Made by a program: the position numbers and the translations under genes. This document shows, in pieces, positions 6,260-13,075 of a stretch of DNA of 13,194 nt; within the stretch, counting starts at the first letter, position 1, and each line of letters opens with the position of its first letter. The DNA is taken from assembly GCA_964536785.1 (NCBI GenBank), contig CAZHYM010000017.1:1-13194 (forward strand). The letters run 5' to 3'. Source of the stretch: CAZHYM01 sp964536785 (GTDB taxonomy: Bacteria > Patescibacteriota > Saccharimonadia > Saccharimonadales > Saccharimonadaceae). Below the pieces are notes generated by a model. The model was not told the DNA's origin. It ran no database searches and saw only the letters and a list, made by a program, of their open reading frames with translations.

Positions 6260-7505
6260 AATGCTCTTTCTTTGATAGACGTATTAATTGTTGTCGGATT
6301 TTTAACATCGCTGTGTATGTTGAAAAGATTTGCTTTATATCGCCGTCGCTATTTAATAAGCTAGAGACTGCTTTCTCGATATTAGACTCAGACTCACGCA
6401 CTTTAATTTCGTCATATTTTAAGCGATTGGCCATATCTTTGGATCGACTGCCGGTGGTGGCGAAGATTTCATCCGTCTCAAGTGCTTTAAAATTAACGTC
6501 CCAGAGCCAGGAGACGTCTCGTCCGTCGGCATAATTATCATTAATCGCAATTAAAGTTTTTGCCTCAGGTTTGGCTAAAGAGTTCAGAGACATTTGAAAG
6601 CCAGAAGGGTTTTTAACTAGTATGAGTTCGATACTTTTGCCGGCTATTGTAAATTTTTCGCCTCGCCCAAAAGCTGGCTGGACGTTTTCTAGTGAATTTT
6701 TAAGCTTCGCTATCTCAAGCTGGTCATTCAATATCGCTTTAGCTATTGCTATCGCGCCAGCCGCATTAAAATGATTATAAATGCCACTAACTTTCATAGC
6801 TACTCTCAACTCTTGGTTGCCAACCATAAAGGTGTTTGTTTGATTATTAGCCTGATCAATGAGTTCTACTATTAGCGGAGCGTTTGAAACGGAGTTATCG
6901 TCGTCTAGAGTTTTGAATTTTTGCCTAATTAAATCTGAGTACCCATAGTAGCAAACCTTTTCGCCTAATTCACTTGCGATTTTCATCAAGTGGGAATCTT
7001 CACGATTAATTACAACTGTTTGAGTCGTTGATTGAGCAATTTTTTTGAGCATGTCTGCAACTTTGTCTAACTCTCCGAAACGATCTAGCTGATCGCGCAT
7101 GACATTTAGCAGCAAACAGTATCTGGGCTGGATTTGTTGGACAAAGTGCACAGCGTGCGCCTCGTCTAACTCTAGAACTGCGATATCAGCATCGATTTTG
7201 CCATTTGAATCACAGATTTGGAGTAGGGATGAACCGACCCCTCGCAAAAAATTGCTTCCAGTCCGATTGGTAAATACCCTCAGGCCTTGGTCTTCTAGAA
7301 TCTTGACGACCATCTTAGTGGTTGAAGTTTTGCCATTTGTCCCCGAAACTACCACCACTCCATGAGGGAGTTCAGAAAGCGATTTTTTTGCGAAACTAGG
7401 GTTAAGCTTTTCGAGAACTAGTCCCGGTAAAGCCGATCCTCCGCCACGAAGTTTGCTTATTTTTAAGACTAGTTTACTGATTTTGATAGTCAGCCAGTTA
7501 TACAT
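6243..7505 (-). CDS. murT: MurT, Mur-ligase-type subunit of lipid II isoglutaminyl synthase
   Basis: About 420 residues from the chosen start. A hydrophobic/basic N-terminus (MYNWLTIKISKLVLKISKLR) is followed by the Mur ligase ATP-binding loop GTNGKTST (55-62), the central domain with LNVMRDQLDRFGELD, and a C-terminal DUF1727-type domain with LVKNPSGFQMSL and NDNYADGRDVSWLWD (about 322-336), which supplies the aspartate completing the GatD triad. It activates the glutamate alpha-carboxyl of lipid II with ATP. The Cys4 zinc ribbon known from Staphylococcus MurT is absent: the three cysteines present are not in CxxC pairs. The start at 7505 is preferred over ATGs at 7526 and 7523 because the only -10 box (7520-7515) lies downstream of those and would give a 2-nt leader. 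The gene is divergent from the gene at 7541. Confidence 0.93.
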   Translation of the reverse strand: MYNWLTIKISKLVLKISKLRGGGSALPGLVLEKLNPSFAKKSLSELPHGVVVVSGTNGKTSTTKMVVKILEDQGLRVFTNRTGSNFLRGVGSSLLQICDSNGKIDADIAVLELDEAHAVHFVQQIQPRYCLLLNVMRDQLDRFGELDKVADMLKKIAQSTTQTVVINREDSHLMKIASELGEKVCYYGYSDLIRQKFKTLDDDNSVSNAPLIVELIDQANNQTNTFMVGNQELRVAMKVSGIYNHFNAAGAIAIAKAILNDQLEIAKLKNSLENVQPAFGRGEKFTIAGKSIELILVKNPSGFQMSLNSLAKPEAKTLIAINDNYADGRDVSWLWDVNFKALETDEIFATTGSRSKDMANRLKYDEIKVRESESNIEKAVSSLLNSDGDIKQIFSTYTAMLKIRQQLIRLSKKEHYDRSN

Positions 7506-7514
7506 ACTTATAAC

Positions 7515-7520
7515 ATTATA
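7515..7520 (-). promoter_or_regulatory. -10 box of murT-gatD (near-leaderless)
   Basis: Minus-strand TATAAT, 9 nt before the ATG at 7505, so the expected start leaves a leader of about 2 nt. Its -35 region would overlap the start codon of the divergent gene. Confidence 0.6.
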
Positions 7521-7525
7521 CATCA

Positions 7526-7534
7526 TGATATAAT
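7526..7534 (+). promoter_or_regulatory. Extended -10 of the two-TM protein/Clp operon (leaderless)
   Basis: TGATATAAT with TATAAT at 7529-7534, exactly 6 nt before the ATG at 7541. Transcription should start on the A of the start codon. There is no Shine-Dalgarno sequence. Confidence 0.7.
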
Positions 7535-7540
7535 TAAGCC

Positions 7541-7927
7541 ATGTTAGTCGCTAGTTTTTTTAAGTGGTGGTATGCGGCCGGACTCAAGAAGCGTATCGAA
7601 ATATTTTTTGAACAGATTGGTAGAACCCAGGACTTTTTTTCTATTGGTCTACTCGTCAAAACTCTATTTAAGCCATTTAAGCTAATCGATAGCGGAACCA
7701 TAAAAGGGTCGCTTGACGCAAAAATGAGAGCGTTTATAGACAGGTCTATCTCACGTTTTATCGGCGCTTTTATGCGCTCGATAGTTATCTTAATTGGCTT
7801 GTTCGTTTTGATTTTTCAGTCACTTTATGGACTAATGGGCTTAATATTTTGGCTGCTCATGCCAATTTTACCAATATTTTTTGCAATTAATTTTGCCTTA
7901 GGAGTAAGTCTGCCATGGACGCTATGA
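7541..7927 (+). CDS. Small membrane protein with two TM helices, conserved-looking, function unknown
   Basis: A 128-residue protein. The N-terminal half is amphipathic and basic (FFKWWYAAGLKKR, then KTLFKPFKLIDSG), followed by a basic stretch with arginines (about 65-82) and two adjacent hydrophobic helices (about 82-101 and 103-124) with only a short turn between them. No enzyme motif is visible. Its 3' end overlaps the Clp-type ATPase by 13 nt and both share one leaderless promoter, so it may be a membrane partner or adaptor for that ATPase. This is inferred from position. The start at 7541 fits the promoter spacing exactly. Confidence 0.75.
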   Translation: MLVASFFKWWYAAGLKKRIEIFFEQIGRTQDFFSIGLLVKTLFKPFKLIDSGTIKGSLDAKMRAFIDRSISRFIGAFMRSIVILIGLFVLIFQSLYGLMGLIFWLLMPILPIFFAINFALGVSLPWTL

Positions 7928-10329
7928 AATTCAATCACGACAGTTTGCGAGCTCAAGAAGCTAGACTAACAGTCGCCATAACTCCAACTTGGCGCTGGTT
8001 CTTGAAGTTGGGTGGGGCTTTGGCGCTTATCTCTGGCTTGGCACTTCTACTTATTAACCAAGTTTCTGGCTGGTTGGCTTTAGCTGTTGGCACGATACTA
8101 ATTATGATATACAAATGGTGGCGCTGGAGATTATACCGATTGCCAACTAACGAGAAAAAAGGCGCAACGATTGACGATCTGTTGTCTAGCAGTGTTTTGG
8201 GCCGGTTGCCCGCAAATCCAACTCCAAGAGATATTGCTGGTATTCTAGCGCATACTTCTAGTGGATTGTTTTTGGCTGTTCGTTTTGGGCTAGGGCCTAA
8301 GTTTTTCCAGGAACTAGCAACAACTGATTTAGCCGGAACTGACAAAATATGGGAAAATGCCATAGCGCTCCGAAAAAAAACCAAATCTGAAACGATATCC
8401 GGAGGTTTGTTGGCGATTTCAATGATAAAAAGTTTTCCAAATTATGAAGCTTTGATTGCTCGGCTCCAATTAGACTTTGAAGATTTAATCCAAGGAGTGA
8501 AGTGGCATGACTATGTGCATTCAAGGTCAGAAAATGAGCGACGACAGCGTCGAACGGGTGGATTTGCTCGTGATTGGGCTTTTGGCTTTACTCCAACGCT
8601 TAATAACTTTGGTCAAAATATCAGTGAGCAGCTCATAGGCACAAGACTTATGGCCGCAGAATTACCAGAATACACTAAGTCTCTGAAGCAGCTCATCTCT
8701 ACTTTTTCGAGCAACGGTCGGCAAAATGCAGTTATTGTTGGACCTAATGGATCGGGTAAAACAACCTTAATCTACTCATTTGCCGATAAACTAATTGATG
8801 CTGATTCTCAGCTTCCAACGAACCTAAAATTTCGTCAAGTTTTTATGCTTGATGCCGTAAGCTTAATCCAATCTGCACCTGGCAGGGGCGAGTTAGAACA
8901 GCTAGTCAACCAAATTTTAGCTGAAGGATACAGCGCCCAAAATATTATAATTTGTTTCGATAATGCGGAGGTATTCTTTGAAGAAGGAACGGGAACAGTA
9001 GACTTAACGAATATATTATTGCCAATTTTAGAAGCCGGTAAAGTAAGAATTATCTTGGCCATGGAAGAGCAGGGCATGCTGAAAATTTCTAATAAGAATT
9101 CTAATTTAGCCAATAGCCTAAATAAAATTTTTATAAAGCCTAGCAATGAAAAAGACACAATGGTGATTCTGGGCGATCGAATCATACCAATTGAGCAAAA
9201 AAATCAAGCAATTTTTATGTATCAAGCTTTGAAAGAAGCTTACCGTCTGAGCTCTCGCTATGTCCATGATTTAGCTATGCCGGGTAGAGCAATTAAGTTG
9301 CTTGAGTCAGCAGTCGGCTTTAAAGAAGGAAGCCTAATCACGTCTAGATCTGTTCAACAAGCCATAGAAAGTACAGCTAATGTCAAAATCAGCGCTGTTG
9401 ATTCTGCTAAAGAACGAGATACTCTGCTTAATTTAGAGGATTTAATTCATAAAAGGATGATCAATCAAAAGCGGGCGGTTAGCGTAGTTAGCGATGCATT
9501 GAGACGAGCTCGAGCGGGAGTACGCAACCAAAATCGGCCAATCGGAACATTCCTGTTCTTGGGCCCAACTGGTGTTGGTAAAACGGAGTTGTCTAAAGCC
9601 TTGGCTGATGTTTATTTTAATGATGAAGATAGCTTAATTCGAGTCAACCTAAACGAGTATGTAACTATCAATGACGTGGCGCGGTTAGTTGCTGACGGTG
9701 CAGTGAATCCGAACTCATTAACTGCTCAAGTTATGAATCGACCATTTTCAGTCATCTTGCTTGATGAAATTGAAAAAGCGCATCCGGCGGTTTTGGCTGC
9801 TTTACTTCAGCTGCTAGACGAGGGGATATTAAGGGACGTAAATAGTCGTGAGATAAGTTTTAGAGATTCGATAGTCATAGCTACATCTAACGCCGGGGCT
9901 GATCGGATTCGGGAATACATTGAACGAGGCTATCAGCTTGAAAATTTTGAAAAGCAATTTGTAGATGAGTTAATTTCAAGTCAACAGTTTAGATCAGAAT
10001 TCTTAAATAGGTTTGATGAAATTGTTGTTTTTAGGCCCTTAGATAAACCTGAGCTAATTGAAGTAATGAATTTAATCATTGACGGTGTAAATAAAACCTT
10101 GTCGATTCAGAAAATATCAGTTGAAGTCTCCGAAGAGGCAAAAGCATTTTTGGTGGACTACGGATACGATCCTCGCTTAGGCGCTCGACCTATGAGACGA
10201 GTCGTGCAATCAACGGTTGAAAATATTATCGCTAAACAAGTTCTTACGGCCGGCGGAAGTTTAGCTGGCAATGTGATAAAAATAGGTCTTGACCAAGTCA
10301 AAGATACCATAAATACTAAATCCGAATAA
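7915..10329 (+). CDS. Membrane-anchored double-AAA+ Clp-type ATPase (unfoldase)
   Basis: An 804-residue protein. Two hydrophobic segments near the N-terminus (about 30-48 and 50-66), followed by a WWRWRLYR basic patch, anchor it in the membrane, where soluble Clp proteins have a Clp-N substrate domain. D1 has Walker A GPNGSGKT (276-283) but a weakened Walker B, IIICFDN (D349-N350, no glutamate). D2 is intact: GPTGVGKT (550-557), VILLDEIEKAHPA (D617-E618), sensor TSNAG, RSEFLNRFDEIVVF, and the Clp D2-small domain with GYDPRLGARPMRR. The ClpP-docking tripeptide (I/L-G-F/L) was not seen in the D2 loop, so it may act as a disaggregase/unfoldase rather than feed ClpP. AGGAG at 7900-7904, 10 nt from the ATG at 7915, supports this start; ATG 7924, overlapping the upstream stop, is the alternative. 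Confidence 0.9.
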   Translation: MDAMKFNHDSLRAQEARLTVAITPTWRWFLKLGGALALISGLALLLINQVSGWLALAVGTILIMIYKWWRWRLYRLPTNEKKGATIDDLLSSSVLGRLPANPTPRDIAGILAHTSSGLFLAVRFGLGPKFFQELATTDLAGTDKIWENAIALRKKTKSETISGGLLAISMIKSFPNYEALIARLQLDFEDLIQGVKWHDYVHSRSENERRQRRTGGFARDWAFGFTPTLNNFGQNISEQLIGTRLMAAELPEYTKSLKQLISTFSSNGRQNAVIVGPNGSGKTTLIYSFADKLIDADSQLPTNLKFRQVFMLDAVSLIQSAPGRGELEQLVNQILAEGYSAQNIIICFDNAEVFFEEGTGTVDLTNILLPILEAGKVRIILAMEEQGMLKISNKNSNLANSLNKIFIKPSNEKDTMVILGDRIIPIEQKNQAIFMYQALKEAYRLSSRYVHDLAMPGRAIKLLESAVGFKEGSLITSRSVQQAIESTANVKISAVDSAKERDTLLNLEDLIHKRMINQKRAVSVVSDALRRARAGVRNQNRPIGTFLFLGPTGVGKTELSKALADVYFNDEDSLIRVNLNEYVTINDVARLVADGAVNPNSLTAQVMNRPFSVILLDEIEKAHPAVLAALLQLLDEGILRDVNSREISFRDSIVIATSNAGADRIREYIERGYQLENFEKQFVDELISSQQFRSEFLNRFDEIVVFRPLDKPELIEVMNLIIDGVNKTLSIQKISVEVSEEAKAFLVDYGYDPRLGARPMRRVVQSTVENIIAKQVLTAGGSLAGNVIKIGLDQVKDTINTKSE

Positions 10330-10331
10330 AT

Positions 10332-10360
10332 TTGATATTATATCATCGTTGATATATAAT
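10332..10360 (+). promoter_or_regulatory. Promoter and putative operator of the HTH-MurA gene (leaderless)
   Basis: TATAAT at 10355-10360 is followed by exactly 6 nt to the ATG at 10367, predicting a leaderless mRNA. The -35 position is covered by a perfect palindrome TGATAT-T-ATATCA (10333-10345), and TTGATAT occurs twice (10332-10338, 10349-10355). The palindrome would suit binding by the XRE domain of the encoded protein, giving autoregulation; this is inference. Confidence 0.6.
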
Positions 10361-10366
10361 TTAGTT

Positions 10367-11893
10367 ATGAATAGTGAATCTTATAAAAATAGAATTGGCC
10401 AATTAATCCAAGATACGCGAGTAGCCCGGATGATGACTCAGTGTGATTTAGCTAAGAAAATCGGCACATCTCAAAGCGCTATAAATCGCATAGAGAACGG
10501 TAAGCAGAACATTAGTATTGAGATGGTTGAAAAGATTAGCGAAGCTCTTAAAGTTGAGCTTCTTTCTTTTAACAAAAAGGGGACTGTCCATTTTAAAATA
10601 AATGGTGGCAAAAAGCTAAAAGGATCGATTGAAATTAACACCTCTAAAAATGCGGCAGTAGCTATACTGTGTGGGGCTTTAGTCAATCGCGGAAAAACGA
10701 TTCTCCGTAATTTAGCTAATATCGAAGAAGTTTATCGAATAATCGAAGTGATTGAAAGCATAGGAGTTAAAACACGTTGGCTGAATAACCACTGTGATCT
10801 TGAGATTATCCCTCAGGCTGAGCTTAATTTGGATAAAATCGATATTGATGCAGCCTTAAAAACTCGTAGCGCAATTATGCTAATGGGCTCTCTGCTTAAT
10901 CGGTATTCTGAATTTAGATTGCCGTATGCTGGAGGCTGTAATCTCGGGCAGCGGACAATTGAGCCACATTTGCAAGGGCTAAAGCATTTCGGGCTTGATG
11001 TTGCGACTAAAGATAATTTCTATAACGCTAAAGTGAAGAAAATCGCTAAGCCTTATCGCAAAATTATTTTAAGCGAGCGTGGTGATACTGTGACTGAAAA
11101 CGTATTATTTGCTGCCGCGCTGATAGATGGCGTGACCGAGATTCATAATGCTAGCCCAAATTACATGGTTCAGGATGTTTGTTTTTATCTAGAGCTATTA
11201 GGGGTTAAAATTGACGGAATTGGAACTACTAACATAATTGTCCATGGCGTAAAAGACATAAACCGAGACGTTGAGTACCAAATTAGCGAGGATCCTATCG
11301 AGGCGATGAGCTTTATTTCTGCCGGGATTGTCACTAACTCTGAAATTACGGTAAAACGAGCGCCGATTGAATTTTTGGAGATTGAGATGGAAGTTCTAAG
11401 AGAAATGGGATTAAAATTTGAAATTTCAGAAGAATACAAATCACGAAATGGCCGAACTCGTTTAGTTGATATCTCGTTGAAAGAAAGTAAATTGTCGCAT
11501 GCCGTCGATAAAATTCACCCTATGCCTTTTCCCGGGTTAAATATCGACAACTTGCCGTTCTTTGCGATAATTGCTGCTGTCGCCGAGGGACGGACTTTAA
11601 TTCATGACTGGGTCTATGAAAATCGAGCAATTTATTTGACTGAACTAACGAAATTAAATGTCAACACACAGCTACTTGATCCGCACCGAATTTATATAAC
11701 TGGACCGACCCATTTCAAACCTGCTGAAGTAGTGACTCCACCGGCTCTACGCCCAGCAGTCGTCATTATGCTTGGTATGCTGGCAGCAGATGGAGAATCG
11801 GTTCTCAGGAATGTTTATTCTATCAACAGAGGGTATGAAGATTTTGCTAAGCGCTTAAATTCTTTGGGCGCATCGATCGAAACGCTTTATTAA
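10367..11893 (+). CDS. murA: UDP-N-acetylglucosamine 1-carboxyvinyltransferase (MurA) with N-terminal XRE helix-turn-helix
   Basis: 508 residues from the chosen start. Residues 10-65 form an XRE/Cro-type HTH (LIQDTRVARMMTQCDLAKKI, then TSQSAINRIENGK). From about 72 to the end it is an EPSP-synthase-fold MurA: substrate lysine/asparagine in NTSKNAA (K94/N95), the phosphoenolpyruvate-binding cysteine C191 in AGGCNLGQR (so predicted fosfomycin-sensitive), catalytic aspartate D394 in PGLNIDNLP, YENR, and terminal RPAVVIMLGMLAADGE with INRGYEDF. It transfers enolpyruvyl to UDP-GlcNAc, the first committed step of peptidoglycan synthesis. The fusion is about 80 residues longer than usual MurA. A TTG at 10349 upstream in frame is rejected because it lies before the -10 box. 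The protein may sense pathway substrates and regulate its own gene. The sequence is divergent, so a paralog role is possible. Confidence 0.9.
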   Translation: MNSESYKNRIGQLIQDTRVARMMTQCDLAKKIGTSQSAINRIENGKQNISIEMVEKISEALKVELLSFNKKGTVHFKINGGKKLKGSIEINTSKNAAVAILCGALVNRGKTILRNLANIEEVYRIIEVIESIGVKTRWLNNHCDLEIIPQAELNLDKIDIDAALKTRSAIMLMGSLLNRYSEFRLPYAGGCNLGQRTIEPHLQGLKHFGLDVATKDNFYNAKVKKIAKPYRKIILSERGDTVTENVLFAAALIDGVTEIHNASPNYMVQDVCFYLELLGVKIDGIGTTNIIVHGVKDINRDVEYQISEDPIEAMSFISAGIVTNSEITVKRAPIEFLEIEMEVLREMGLKFEISEEYKSRNGRTRLVDISLKESKLSHAVDKIHPMPFPGLNIDNLPFFAIIAAVAEGRTLIHDWVYENRAIYLTELTKLNVNTQLLDPHRIYITGPTHFKPAEVVTPPALRPAVVIMLGMLAADGESVLRNVYSINRGYEDFAKRLNSLGASIETLY

Positions 11894-11896
11894 TAA

Positions 11897-11920
11897 TTGT
11901 AAATTAAGTTACAAGCTCTT
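11897..11920 (+). terminator. Weak candidate terminator after murA
   Basis: TTGTAA-ATTAAG-TTACAA hairpin (11897-11914) followed by GCTCTTTT. It is AT-rich with only 6 bp and a short T run, so it may be leaky or not functional. Confidence 0.35.
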
Positions 11921-11934
11921 TTACTCAGTGGTTA

Positions 11935-11957
11935 TATAATTAGATATAAGTAAGGAG
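11935..11957 (+). promoter_or_regulatory. Promoter and Shine-Dalgarno of the zinc peptidase
   Basis: TATAAT (11935-11940) lies about 22 nt before the ATG, giving a leader of about 15 nt that contains AGGAG (11953-11957) 5 nt upstream of the ATG. Unlike its leaderless neighbours, this gene has a canonical ribosome site. Confidence 0.65.
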
Positions 11958-11962
11958 ACAAT

Positions 11963-12814
11963 ATGGCTATTTGGGATAAGATTGGTACGAGTGGAACAGT
12001 CGATGATCGTAGAGGAACAAATTCTGGAAGACTAGCTCTGAGCGGAGGGAGTGTCGTCATTGCTTTAATCATGTCGTTAATTTTAGGTTACATGGGAGTT
12101 GATGTCTCGCCAAATGATTTGACAAATCTGGTAAATCAATTTAATTCTTATCAGGATCAACAGGTAGACAAAAGCTCTCAGGCTCCAGAATTTAAGGGGC
12201 TAGACAGTTACGAGAAGTTCACCGCCAGCGTGATGGGTTCGACCGATGAAATGTGGCGTGATGCATTTAGTAGAAATAACTTAGAGTATCAGGAACCAAG
12301 ATTGGTATTGTATAGGGGATTCACTGAATCTGGTTGTGGAATCGCCTCGTCTGCAACGGGCCCTCACTATTGTCCTTATGATAATTCGATTTATCTAGAC
12401 GAAACTTTTTTTGACGAACTTCATCAAAGATATGGCGGGAGTAAAGGTGAGACTGCTCAGGCCTATGTAATTGCCCATGAGGTAGGTCATCACGTTCAGA
12501 ATCAGCTCGGACTGCTTGGAACTATGCAGAGTGGCTCAAATCAACAGGAAACATCGATTAAGCTCGAACTTCAAGCTGATTGTTATGCTGGTTTGTGGGT
12601 AAACTCAATAAAAGATTTGGGTGTATTCGAAGAAGGCGACATTGAGCAGGCATTAAGTGCTGTTTCAGCCGTCGGAGATGATAGAATCCAAGAGCAAACT
12701 CAGGGTCGAATTACTCCAGAGAATTGGACTCATGGTTCAAGTGAGCAACGTACTTCGGCTTTTATGACTGGCTATTCAACAGGTAAAGTTTCCAGCTGTA
12801 ACATCGATATCTAA
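11963..12814 (+). CDS. Neutral zinc metallopeptidase, YpfJ family, membrane-anchored
   Basis: A 283-residue protein. It starts with the family-typical basic N-terminus including a DDRRG motif (residues 15-19), then one TM segment (about 28-46), a Gln/Ser-rich linker and the peptidase domain (about 70-280) facing outside. The zinc site is HEVGH at 172-176 with the third ligand E202 in LELQADCYAG. CGIASSATGPHYCP, with a cysteine pair, and NSIYLDETFFDEL precede it; the DDRIQ and HGSSEQRTSAFMTGY stretches near the end are also typical. Length and motif order match the family well. The physiological substrate in bacteria is not established; action on surface or periplasmic-side proteins is implied by topology. 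It has its own promoter and ribosome site. Confidence 0.92.
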   Translation: MAIWDKIGTSGTVDDRRGTNSGRLALSGGSVVIALIMSLILGYMGVDVSPNDLTNLVNQFNSYQDQQVDKSSQAPEFKGLDSYEKFTASVMGSTDEMWRDAFSRNNLEYQEPRLVLYRGFTESGCGIASSATGPHYCPYDNSIYLDETFFDELHQRYGGSKGETAQAYVIAHEVGHHVQNQLGLLGTMQSGSNQQETSIKLELQADCYAGLWVNSIKDLGVFEEGDIEQALSAVSAVGDDRIQEQTQGRITPENWTHGSSEQRTSAFMTGYSTGKVSSCNIDI

Positions 12815-12840
12815 TCTAATAGATTTTACATTTGTTTTTT
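12813..12840 (+). terminator. Weak candidate terminator after the zinc peptidase
   Basis: A 5-bp AATCT-AAT-AGATT hairpin beginning in the stop codon, then a T-rich tract ending in six T. The stem is weak, and the T tract also lies just upstream of the next -10 box. Confidence 0.3.
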
Positions 12841-12848
12841 GTTATAAT
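12840..12848 (+). promoter_or_regulatory. Extended -10 promoter of tRNA-Arg
   Basis: TGTTATAAT with TATAAT at 12843-12848, about 18 nt before the tRNA. The same TGTTATAAT box precedes the next tRNA. Confidence 0.65.
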
Positions 12849-12866
12849 TTCTCTTGGTACGCGTGT

Positions 12867-12943
12867 GCCCCGGTAGCTCAGTGGATTAGAGTAAGCGGCT
12901 TCTATCCGTTTGGTCGGGGGTTCGAATCCCTCCCGGGGTACCA
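12867..12943 (+). tRNA. tRNA-Arg (anticodon UCU), CCA encoded
   Basis: Acceptor GCCCCGG/CCGGGGT (with a G-U first pair), D-stem GCTC/GAGT, anticodon stem AGCGG/CCGTT around CTTCTAT (anticodon TCT, reads AGA/AGG), T-stem GGGGG/CCCTC with canonical loop TTCGAAT, discriminator A and encoded CCA. Confidence 0.93.
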
Positions 12944-12962
12944 TTGTTATAAAGCTAAATTA

Positions 12963-12971
12963 TGTTATAAT
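12963..12971 (+). promoter_or_regulatory. Extended -10 promoter of tRNA-Gly
   Basis: TGTTATAAT with TATAAT at 12966-12971, 10 nt before the tRNA 5' end, so the primary transcript would have only about 4 extra bases. Confidence 0.65.
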
Positions 12972-12981
12972 TAGCATGTTC

Positions 12982-13056
12982 GCGGGCATCGTATAGTGGC
13001 TATTATGTCTGCCTTCCAAGCAGAAGACGAGAGTTCGATTCCCTCTGCCCGCACCA
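12982..13056 (+). tRNA. tRNA-Gly (anticodon UCC), CCA encoded
   Basis: Acceptor GCGGGCA/TGCCCGC, anticodon stem TCTGC/GCAGA around CTTCCAA (anticodon TCC, reads GGA/GGG), T-loop TTCGATT, discriminator A and encoded CCA. The canonical G18-G19 is present in the D-loop. Confidence 0.95.
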
Positions 13057-13075
13057 AAAGAATCAAGTTTATATA

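Noticed and set aside
7506..7526. Upstream ATGs for MurT at 7526 and 7523
   Set aside because: They lie upstream of the only -10 box (7520-7515); the ATG at 7505 fits the near-leaderless pattern and the family N-terminus.
10349..10366. Upstream TTG start for the HTH-MurA protein
   Set aside because: It precedes and overlaps the -10 box at 10355-10360, so it would not be in the transcript.
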